From the NCBI GenBank assembly GCA_947464585.1, contig CANHYS010000176.1, forward strand, positions 1 to 5,740: a stretch of DNA of 5,740 nucleotides, written 5' to 3'. A program made the position numbers and the translations under genes. Origin of the DNA: Planctomycetaceae bacterium (GTDB taxonomy: Bacteria > Planctomycetota > Planctomycetia > Pirellulales > UBA1268). Within the stretch, counting starts at the first letter, position 1. Every line of letters begins with the position of its first letter. Below are positions 1 to 5,740 of the stretch, piece by piece. Under the pieces are notes generated by a model. That model searched no databases, had not been told where the DNA came from, and saw only the letters and a list, made by a program, of their open reading frames with translations.

Positions 1-386
1 CGGGCTTTGCCGGCGTCGGCGGCGGTGAGCTTGAGCCCCCCCGCAATCCAGGCGGCGACCAGTTCAACCTTCGCAGTGGCGATCTTTGGCGAGTCGGGAG
101 GCATCGGCGACTCGCTGCCGATGTGGGCCATTGCTCGGTAGAGCGGGCTATTTTCCGGCACCCCTGGCACCACCGCCGGACCGGAGTCGCCCCCCTTCTC
201 GAGCGCAGCGAGACGCGTCACGTCGAGACCGGCACTGGTCTTGTCGGCACGGTGACACTGTGCGCAGTGCTCGCGAAGGATCGGCAGGACGTGCTCATCG
301 TAGTGAGGAACTTCCCCGCTCGACTCCGCCACGACGGAGCCGATGACCATCAGCGAGACAATGAAACTGCGACGCATATAAGTCAT
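1..386 (-). CDS. Planctomycete cytochrome c domain (PSCyt1-type) protein, N-terminal part
   Basis: An open frame runs from ATG 386 off the window edge at 1, with 128 complete codons and no stop. Residues 4-20 (MRRSFIVSLMVIGSVVA) look like a Sec signal peptide. The mature part contains YDEHVLPILREHCAQCH, a canonical CXXCH haem c motif at 41-45. A PGVPENSPLYRAM stretch follows at 74-86, and then SPMPPDSPK (93-101), where Met95 is the likely distal haem ligand. A helix ending VAAWIAGGLKL closes the domain. This pattern fits the PSCyt1 family. In planctomycetes such domains are often N-terminal to WD40 repeats or DUF1549/DUF1553; what follows here is cut off. The start is uncertain: ATG 386 and ATG 377 are both possible and neither has a Shine-Dalgarno. 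The gene begins 12 bp after the stop of the DUF1549/DUF1553 gene, so it is probably in the same transcript. Confidence 0.88.
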   Translation of the reverse strand, partial: MTYMRRSFIVSLMVIGSVVAESSGEVPHYDEHVLPILREHCAQCHRADKTSAGLDVTRLAALEKGGDSGPAVVPGVPENSPLYRAMAHIGSESPMPPDSPKIATAKVELVAAWIAGGLKLTAADAGKA

Positions 387-398
387 GATCGTTGGGGG

Positions 399-2837
399 TT
401 AATGATTGAAGAGAAACTCGGCGGAGTTGAGCACGGCCCAACAGGTGTCTTCGAGCGCCTGAAGAGGCTTGTCGGGCGTGGATGCCAGCCGCTCCTCGAA
501 CGCCTGAAGTTCGCCGGCCGTCGGATCGCGGGCCAGCGCCGTCTGGAATATTCTTCGTGCAGCCGCCTGCGGCGAGCCTTCGCTGGCGAGCCAGTCTCGT
601 ATCCGTCCCCCCCGCTCGATGGCCTGGGAGACCGTGTCGCCGTTGACCAGTTCCAATGCCTGCGCGAGCGTCGGCTGCGTCTTCACCTCGCAGGTGCAGG
701 GCGTGCCGCGGGACGATCGGCCGAACGTGGTGAGGAAGGTGTTTGACACGTTGCCGTCGGCAATCTGCACAGCCCGAGTCTCAGGCCGCTCCATATAGAA
801 AGCAGGACGACTGCCGGTGACCTGCGTGATCGTGTCCCAGACAACTTCTGCACCCGGCCGACGCGGCAGACACCGCCCGTAGTTGCGGCGGTCGCCGGCA
901 TTCGTCTCGTTCGGCACCGCGGAGAGCTGGTAGGTGCGGGAATTCAGGATGTCGCGGATCAGGGCCCTCTGGTCGAAGCCGCTTTCCCGCAGTCGGCCCG
1001 CCAGCGCGTCGAGCAGCGCGGGATTCGAGGGTGGGTTCGAGATGCGGGCATCATCGACCGGGTCGATGATGCCGACGCCGAAAAAGTGGTGCCAGAAAAT
1101 GTTGGCAAGGTTGCGGGCGACAGTCGTGTTGTCGGCGGATGTCAGCCAGTCGGCGAGCACGGTCCGGCGGTCGCGGTCGCCGGTCGGAGGAGCCTCGCCA
1201 CCGAGAAATTTCGGCTCCATCGGCTTCTTGCTGACCGGGTGAAGCATTTCGCCGGCCGCCGACTCGTAGATGAACATATCCTGCGGATCTTCCATCCTCT
1301 TCTGCTTCACGCGGGCGAAGAAGGCGGCGAAGTTGTAATAGTCGTTCTGCGTCCAGCGGTCGAAAGGGTGGTTGTGGCACTGGGCGCATTGCACCCTCGC
1401 CCCGAGAAAAAGCTGGCTCATGTTTTCCATGAGCACCTTCGAGTCGCGCTCGCGGTAGAAGTTGGTCGCCGGATTGGCGATCCAGGCTCCGCTGGTGGCG
1501 ATCAGGTCGTGAAAGATCTGGTTCACGGGGACGCCGGCGGCGATCTGTTCCCGCATCCAGCGGTTGTAGTGGATGGTTGCCTTCTGCACACTCGCCGAGG
1601 CAGACACGATGCTGCGGGCCTGCAATCGCTCCATCCACTTCATGGTCCAGAGATCGACGAACTCCTCCCGGGCGAGCAGCGTGTCGATGAGCGCGGACCG
1701 TTTGGCGGGGGAGTCGTCTGCCAGGAACGCGGCCAGTTCCTCGCGCGACGGCAGGATGCCGATCGTGTCGATGAAAACGCGGCGGATGAACGTGCGATCA
1801 TCGCAGATGTCGCTGGGCAGAATGCGCAGCTTCTTCAGTCTCGCCATCACGAGTTCATCGATAAAGTTGAACGGCTGGGGATACTCCTGACGGAGATCGT
1901 GGTTGGGCACGACGTCGACCCGAACTCCAGTGATGAAGGCTGGCAGCCGCACAGATAAGAAGACCTCACCCTTCGAGTGGCTCACAACCGTTCCCGAAGG
2001 GTCGACCGAGGCGACCGCCGGATCGGACGATTCCAGGATGGCCAGGTGGGTGACGTCGCGTTGGGTGCCGTCGGAATAGTCGCCAATGGCGATGATCGAG
2101 TGTGCTTGTTCCGAGGGTTCGAGCGTGAGTTCATCCGGGAACACCCGCACGCCCGTCATCTTGGGGCCGGTGGCTGGCTCCCGCGTTGCACCCTCGACGA
2201 TCCACTGGCGGAGACGGGCGAAGTTGGGGTCATCGGGCGAGAGTTTGCGGCCGCCGCCGTGCGGCACCGTGTTGGCCGCCTTCTTCAGGAGCAGGCTGTC
2301 GTCGGGGTCGGCGAGATTGATCCGGCGATTGACGAATTCCCGCGTGAGTCGGAAGTGATCGATCTCGGGGTCGAATCCAAAGAGCGAGAGCCGAAACCCC
2401 TGCTTGCCCCGGGAGGCGCCATGGCAGCCGCCGGAATTGCAGCCATACCGCATCAGGATCGGCACCACCTCGGTGTCGAATGAGACCTCGGCGGCCTCCG
2501 CAGGAATGGAGTGGACCTTGGCCTCGCCCGTGAGGCCTTGGATGCTCGCCGTGATCGTCGTGTCTACTGGCTTGGACGAGGCGTTGGAATGCAGGCTGCC
2601 CTTGGACCAGGAGAGAAGGTGCGGATCGGCCGCGGTCACGGCAGCTTTTGCAGTGACGTCACGGTTGAAACCCTGGTCATCAATATGGGTTATCACCAGT
2701 CGCTGGTTCGGCGATCGCGGGCCGATGCTCACCTCGTCAGGCCAGACGTGGAGTTCAGCGGCGGCGGCGAGACCGCAGGAGAACACGGCCGTCGCAGCGA
2801 TGAATAGGCATGGGATCCGGCTCATCGTTTCGCTCAT
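399..2837 (-). CDS. DUF1549/DUF1553 (PSCyt2-PSD1) protein with Ig-like and cytochrome-type domains
   Basis: This gene encodes 812 residues. The start at ATG 2837 overlaps the upstream TGA (ATGA) and has GGAGG 7 bases upstream; the frame extends to 3005, but only as a shadow of the PPC gene. Residues 1-27 are a Sec signal peptide. Residues about 30-115 and 228-310 resemble bacterial Ig-like (Big_2) domains (RDVTAKA, QRDVTHLA, GTVVSHSKGEV). Between them is a cytochrome-like segment with an expanded CX4CH motif, CNSGGCH at 133-139, then SLFGFDPEIDHFRLTRE and a PHGGGRKLSPDD stretch (192-203) that may supply a distal ligand. DUF1549 spans about 324-510 and ends with the classical CAQCHNHPFDRW (484-495). 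DUF1553 spans about 555-790, with the typical CTCEVKTQPTLAQALELVNGD stretch starting at 714. Covalent haem at one or both Cys-His motifs is expected from family knowledge. The protein is presumably extracytoplasmic; its substrate is unknown. It lies 12 bp before the next gene. Confidence 0.95.
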   Translation of the reverse strand: MSETMSRIPCLFIAATAVFSCGLAAAAELHVWPDEVSIGPRSPNQRLVITHIDDQGFNRDVTAKAAVTAADPHLLSWSKGSLHSNASSKPVDTTITASIQGLTGEAKVHSIPAEAAEVSFDTEVVPILMRYGCNSGGCHGASRGKQGFRLSLFGFDPEIDHFRLTREFVNRRINLADPDDSLLLKKAANTVPHGGGRKLSPDDPNFARLRQWIVEGATREPATGPKMTGVRVFPDELTLEPSEQAHSIIAIGDYSDGTQRDVTHLAILESSDPAVASVDPSGTVVSHSKGEVFLSVRLPAFITGVRVDVVPNHDLRQEYPQPFNFIDELVMARLKKLRILPSDICDDRTFIRRVFIDTIGILPSREELAAFLADDSPAKRSALIDTLLAREEFVDLWTMKWMERLQARSIVSASASVQKATIHYNRWMREQIAAGVPVNQIFHDLIATSGAWIANPATNFYRERDSKVLMENMSQLFLGARVQCAQCHNHPFDRWTQNDYYNFAAFFARVKQKRMEDPQDMFIYESAAGEMLHPVSKKPMEPKFLGGEAPPTGDRDRRTVLADWLTSADNTTVARNLANIFWHHFFGVGIIDPVDDARISNPPSNPALLDALAGRLRESGFDQRALIRDILNSRTYQLSAVPNETNAGDRRNYGRCLPRRPGAEVVWDTITQVTGSRPAFYMERPETRAVQIADGNVSNTFLTTFGRSSRGTPCTCEVKTQPTLAQALELVNGDTVSQAIERGGRIRDWLASEGSPQAAARRIFQTALARDPTAGELQAFEERLASTPDKPLQALEDTCWAVLNSAEFLFNH

Positions 2838-5014
2838 GGTTTGGCCTCCACGTCGAGGGAGACGATGCCGGAAGAGACCCAGTTGAGTCCGTGGGTCTCC
2901 TTGGCTGCGTTGTTGTTGGAGTAATAAGGCCAGTGGTGGTTGCGAAGGTGGCTGATGTCGCTGTCGGTGGCGACGGCGACGATCGGCCAACGGCCCGGAG
3001 GGCATTTCGCATCGAGCTCGAGCGTGACTGTCACCTCGGCCTTATCGGGCGGTATCTCGATCATGGGCAGCATGCAATGCGGCGGAAGGCAGGGAAACAT
3101 GACCGTGACGGGCTTTGTCCAGCCGGCATCGCGACGGACTGTGAGGAGCAGATTCGTCTTCGTGCCCGCGACGGCTCTGGCAGACTCGCACGCCATGTCG
3201 AGCGAGAAGGGCAGCGGTTCCACGGTCGCGACAGCCAACTCCCGAAAAATTTTCAGATGCCAGGCTGTCTGCGCCGGATGGCCGTGGACCAGGCCGATCT
3301 CCTGGTGAAACTCGCCCGTCTGCCCGTCGGGGGTGGTGCCGATGGGCTCGATGAACGATGCCGCCAGCGGCGCGTTGGGAGCCGCCGTGAGCACGACGGG
3401 ATAAAACGTCGCGGGGAGCGCTATCTGCGGCACCTCCGCCGTGACCCCCTTCGACAGTCGGCGGCTTCCCTGCCTGCTGCCGATCTTCAAGGGAGTGTTG
3501 AAGCCGTCCTCCGTGAGTGTCCGGAGGAGCACGACCATCCGGTTGCCCCGCGGCACAGCCACCTGCTGGCCGGTCTTGAAGAGCGGCAACAACGTCATGA
3601 TTTCAATAGGGGCTGTCGTGAGCACGGCGTGGGGAGTCGTCTCCTGCACCGTGAGGCGATAGCCGAAGGAGTCGTCGCCGTACTCGCGTGAGTCGGTGAC
3701 CGACACGAGGCAGCCCTCCGACTTGATCCGCACTTTGATCGCCGAGTCGACGGCGTAGCCTGTGTCATCGTTTTCGACAGCCAGTGCCTTCATGCCATTC
3801 GGAAACGCCTTGATTTTGGGGTCGAGCGGCGAGCGGAGCCGGCGGGCGTAGACCTCGAGTGTGTATTCACGGTCGGGCTTTCCTTCGATCCGATACCAGT
3901 CAACCTCGCCTTCCTTGGCGATCCGCGCCTCGACGGCGCAGGGCCCGACTGGCAGCTGCTGTGCCGTCTCGGGCGTCGCATGGTCGGCCGCCTCGGCGAC
4001 GCTCTGGTGCTGGCTCGCCATGAAAAAAAGAGGCGCCATGCCCTGCACAGGCTTGCCGTCAGATCCTTTCCGTATCGGATAGAGCGGCTCAGCGGCGCGG
4101 AATGGCCACGCGTTGTGCAATGCCCCCAGTGGGCCGGTGCGGAATGTCGGCTTCGCGGGCACGTCGAAAGACTGCGTGAATGGCCCGAGCGGATCGCCGG
4201 AGAGGGTGCCCTCCACCGTCGAACCGCAGCGGCCACCGAGCGGAAAGAGGGCGGTTGGCTGCGGAAAGTCTCCGACGTGCAAGACATAGAGACAGTCGCT
4301 CCCCATGCCATAACGGGAGTCGTCCTGATCGATGCCGTTGCGGCTGTCATGGATCGAAAGCAGGTACTGGCCATCCTGTGCGGCCACGAACGAAGTGGCT
4401 GGGTCGTGGTAGGCGAGCGGCGATGTGTCGGCTTCGCGCAAGAGCTTCCCGTCGGGAGAGAAAATCCTCAGCGTCGCGTCGATATAGGTGGGCGAAATCC
4501 GCAGGCCGAGCAATTCGAGGCTGACCCGTTGGCCCTTCACGACGGTGAGCGAGTACCAATCGGTTTCGTACCGCGGCAGATGGGCCCAGAGCGTGGTCTC
4601 GAGCGGAATCGGCTGGGGGTGGCTACGGTCCCGCGGCTTCTCGGCCTCGGCCAGGATTGGCAGTCGGTTGAGGTGGAGCGACCGCGGGTTGGAGATCCCC
4701 GATCGCGTGCGGACCCGGAGGTGGATGTTTCCCGGCGGCATCGTGGCGGGAACATCGAGCGTGGCACCGATCTGCCACTTTGTCTTGTCCTGAGGCCACG
4801 GCTCGGCGGTGCCCGACAGCGTGACCCGCACGCCAGGCTCGTGACAGATCACCTCTGCGGCGTCGTCGAGTCGGAAGCCGCGGAGGGTGATCTGCTGCGT
4901 CGTGCCAAGCTGGGCGCACGGCGGCTCGACGGCCAGCAGGATGGGCGTGTCGGCTCGCGCGTCGGCCGCGAGCAGAAGGCAGATCGCTCCGAACAGAATC
5001 GTCGGGTGGCTCAT
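2834..5014 (-). CDS. Secreted PPC-domain (pre-peptidase C-terminal-like) protein
   Basis: This gene encodes 726 residues. The start at 5014 is chosen because it gives a clean Sec signal peptide (hydrophobic residues 5-17, likely cleavage after the ADARA at 17-21). The frame stays open upstream to 5284, but that part is low-complexity, overlaps DUF1501 and crosses the tandem repeat. No clear Shine-Dalgarno precedes 5014. Residues 25-115 resemble a TIG/IPT or Ig-like beta domain (PP..QLGTTQQITLRGF). Residues about 135-250 form a first PPC-like domain with the DWYSLTVVKGQRVSLEL signature (152-168). Residues about 345-457 form a second, with EVDWYRIEGKPDREYTLEV (370-388) and D-rich loops. The C-terminal 250 residues are beta-rich and unassigned, with an aromatic/Asn stretch HHWPYYSNNN at 693-702. 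No protease or other catalytic motif is visible. PPC domains are non-catalytic, so a binding or scaffold role outside the cytoplasm is inferred. Its stop overlaps the next start (ATGA). Confidence 0.88.
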   Translation of the reverse strand: MSHPTILFGAICLLLAADARADTPILLAVEPPCAQLGTTQQITLRGFRLDDAAEVICHEPGVRVTLSGTAEPWPQDKTKWQIGATLDVPATMPPGNIHLRVRTRSGISNPRSLHLNRLPILAEAEKPRDRSHPQPIPLETTLWAHLPRYETDWYSLTVVKGQRVSLELLGLRISPTYIDATLRIFSPDGKLLREADTSPLAYHDPATSFVAAQDGQYLLSIHDSRNGIDQDDSRYGMGSDCLYVLHVGDFPQPTALFPLGGRCGSTVEGTLSGDPLGPFTQSFDVPAKPTFRTGPLGALHNAWPFRAAEPLYPIRKGSDGKPVQGMAPLFFMASQHQSVAEAADHATPETAQQLPVGPCAVEARIAKEGEVDWYRIEGKPDREYTLEVYARRLRSPLDPKIKAFPNGMKALAVENDDTGYAVDSAIKVRIKSEGCLVSVTDSREYGDDSFGYRLTVQETTPHAVLTTAPIEIMTLLPLFKTGQQVAVPRGNRMVVLLRTLTEDGFNTPLKIGSRQGSRRLSKGVTAEVPQIALPATFYPVVLTAAPNAPLAASFIEPIGTTPDGQTGEFHQEIGLVHGHPAQTAWHLKIFRELAVATVEPLPFSLDMACESARAVAGTKTNLLLTVRRDAGWTKPVTVMFPCLPPHCMLPMIEIPPDKAEVTVTLELDAKCPPGRWPIVAVATDSDISHLRNHHWPYYSNNNAAKETHGLNWVSSGIVSLDVEAKP
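2845..2849 (-). promoter_or_regulatory. Shine-Dalgarno GGAGG for the DUF1549/DUF1553 gene
   Basis: On the minus strand GGAGG lies 7 bases before the ATG at 2837, inside the last codons of the PPC gene. It is the only strong Shine-Dalgarno at a gene start in this window. It decides in favour of ATG 2837 over the far upstream in-frame start at 3005 and over the second Met at 2825. Together with the ATGA overlap it points to translational coupling. Confidence 0.85.
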
Positions 5015-5041
5015 GGTAGGCGGGGCTCGAGAGCAGCGGGG

Positions 5042-5112
5042 CTCAGGAGAGGGAGTCTCAGGAGAGGGAGTCTCAGGAGAGGGAGTCTCAGGAGAGGGAG
5101 TCTCAGGAGAGG
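5042..5112. repeat. 15-bp tandem repeat, about 4.7 copies
   Basis: The plus-strand unit is CTCAGGAGAGGGAGT. Four perfect copies occupy 5042-5056, 5057-5071, 5072-5086 and 5087-5101, and an 11-base partial copy (CTCAGGAGAGG) follows at 5102-5112. Read on the minus strand, the partial copy supplies the last codons and TGA stop of the DUF1501 gene, and the full copies extend into the spacer before the next gene. Because 15 is a multiple of three, each copy repeats a TGA in the DUF1501 frame, while another frame stays open as a repeating Pro-Ser-Pro-Glu-Thr. Perfect identity between copies suggests recent slippage or expansion. There is no dyad symmetry, so it is not a terminator. It is too short-period and uninterrupted to be a CRISPR array. 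Confidence 0.97.
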
Positions 5113-5740
5113 ATGGCTTTGATCGGCTCGCCGTCGCTGATCGAGATCGGCCGAGTGCCCTGGGCGAGGATTCTTTTTTCGGGTGCGATGCCGAGCAGAT
5201 GGAAGAGCGTGGCCGCGTAGTCCTTGGCGTGCACGTCGCCATCAAGCGGCTCGGCCCCGGTGGCGTCGGAGGCGCCGTGCACATAGCCGGGCTTCAGCCC
5301 CGCCCCGGCAAGCGCCACCGAAAAACACTTCGTCCAATGGTCACGGCCCCCCTCGGCGTTCATCCGCGGCGTGCGGCCAAAGTCGGAGGAGACGACGACG
5401 AGCGTCTCGGCGAGGAGGCCGCTTGCGGCGAGGTCGGCGATGAGAGCGGCGAATGCCTGGTCGAACTGCGGCAGCTGGCCGCTGATGCCCGTGCGGAGGT
5501 TGCCGTGGTGGTCCCAGCTGCCGTACTGCGCGGTGACGAAACGCACACCGGCCTCCACGAGCCGGCGGGCCAGGAGGAATCCCTGTCCAGCGGCGTTGCG
5601 ACCGAACGCGTCGCGGACCGTCACAGACTCCTTGTCGAGATCGAAGGCATCGCGGGCCGCGGGAGCCGCGATCATGCTGTAGGCATCGGCATAGAATTGT
5701 TCCATCGCGGCGACAGCCGGATCATGGCTCATCGCCACAA
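5103..5740 (-). CDS. DUF1501 family protein, C-terminal part (5' end outside window)
   Basis: The last 211 complete codons of a DUF1501 protein are visible, ending in TGA at 5105-5103. DUF1501 proteins usually run to roughly 400-500 residues, so about half is missing. The GTG and ATG codons near 5738-5730 are probably internal, because no Tat-type N-terminus is seen. Counting from the GTG at 5738, family-typical motifs are WDHHGN (residues 75-80), DFGRTPRMN (119-127) and GGRDHW (130-135), followed by a G-rich stretch and a DYAATLFHLLGI segment near the end. The family belongs to the alkaline phosphatase/sulfatase-like superfamily, and the Asp/His motifs are consistent with metal binding, but its reaction is not established. 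Members are normally exported, often by Tat; that signal would lie upstream here. It is the first visible gene of the operon, 88 bp before the PPC-domain gene. Family assignment is strong; function is unknown. Confidence 0.93.
   Translation of the reverse strand, partial: VAMSHDPAVAAMEQFYADAYSMIAAPAARDAFDLDKESVTVRDAFGRNAAGQGFLLARRLVEAGVRFVTAQYGSWDHHGNLRTGISGQLPQFDQAFAALIADLAASGLLAETLVVVSSDFGRTPRMNAEGGRDHWTKCFSVALAGAGLKPGYVHGASDATGAEPLDGDVHAKDYAATLFHLLGIAPEKRILAQGTRPISISDGEPIKAILS

Noticed and set aside
123..746. Plus-strand open frame of 207 codons over the cytochrome gene and the end of the DUF1553 domain
   Set aside because: It is antisense to the CAQCH-containing cytochrome frame and to DUF1553, with shadow-like composition.
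1086..1958. Plus-strand open frame of 290 codons inside the DUF1549/DUF1553 gene
   Set aside because: It is antisense to strongly conserved motifs such as CAQCHNHPFDRW; high GC makes long antisense frames common.
2757..2837. Lipoprotein signal at Cys21 of the DUF1549/DUF1553 protein
   Set aside because: The residues before Cys are Val-Phe-Ser, a poor lipobox, and an Ala-rich signal peptidase I site follows directly.
2838..3005. 56-codon N-terminal extension of the DUF1549/DUF1553 protein
   Set aside because: It is Arg/Pro/Gln-rich out-of-frame sequence of the PPC gene. A signal peptide, a GGAGG site and an ATGA overlap all place the start at 2837.
2810..3691. Plus-strand open frame of 293 codons across the PPC/DUF1549 junction
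   Set aside because: It has no domain signature and is antisense to two supported genes.
5042..5112. CRISPR array or terminator
   Set aside because: The repeats are directly adjacent 15-mers with no spacers, no dyad symmetry and no T-run.
3980..5122. Plus-strand open frame of 380 codons, antisense to the PPC gene, ending in repeated Leu-Arg-Arg-Gly-Ser
   Set aside because: Its translation is Arg/Gly-rich with no recognisable domain, and the opposite strand encodes a well-supported secreted protein. The C-terminal repeats are just the 15-bp array.
5169..5176. A6G run near the end of DUF1501 as a possible slippery site
   Set aside because: The codons are GAA AAA AGA, so the A_AAA_AAG heptamer is not in the required frame.

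Overview
The window looks like chromosomal DNA from a planctomycete, probably of the Pirellulales/Pirellulaceae type. The sequence is GC-rich, and the genes belong to families greatly expanded in that phylum: DUF1501, a pre-peptidase-C-like (PPC) exported beta protein, DUF1549 plus DUF1553 (PSCyt2/PSD1), and a planctomycete-type cytochrome c domain (PSCyt1). The assignment rests on recalled family motifs; no search was run.

All genes lie on the minus strand and are tightly packed, so they read from high to low coordinates as one likely operon. (1) 5740-5103: C-terminal part of a DUF1501 protein, whose 5' end is outside the window. (2) 5102-5015: an 88-bp spacer largely filled by a 15-bp tandem repeat that begins inside the last codons of DUF1501. 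(3) 5014-2834: a 726-residue secreted protein with an N-terminal Ig/TIG-like region and two PPC-like domains. (4) 2837-399: an 812-residue exported protein with Ig-like segments, two potential haem-attachment motifs (CX4CH and CXXCH), DUF1549 and DUF1553. It overlaps the previous gene by ATGA and has a strong Shine-Dalgarno sequence. (5) 386-1: start of a small cytochrome-c-domain protein with CAQCH and a downstream MPP; its 3' end is outside the window.

The three proteins whose N-termini are visible carry Sec-type signal peptides, and DUF1501 proteins are usually exported by Tat. The simplest reading is therefore a co-expressed, periplasmic or cell-surface set: two putative c-type cytochrome proteins, a beta-rich adhesion or scaffold protein, and an alkaline-phosphatase-superfamily-like DUF1501 protein. 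The substrate and biochemical role of such sets are not firmly established, and the sequence does not reveal them. No RNA gene, mobile element, CRISPR array, clear promoter or terminator was found. No gene-free stretch exceeds 88 bp. The many long plus-strand reading frames are high-GC antisense shadows.
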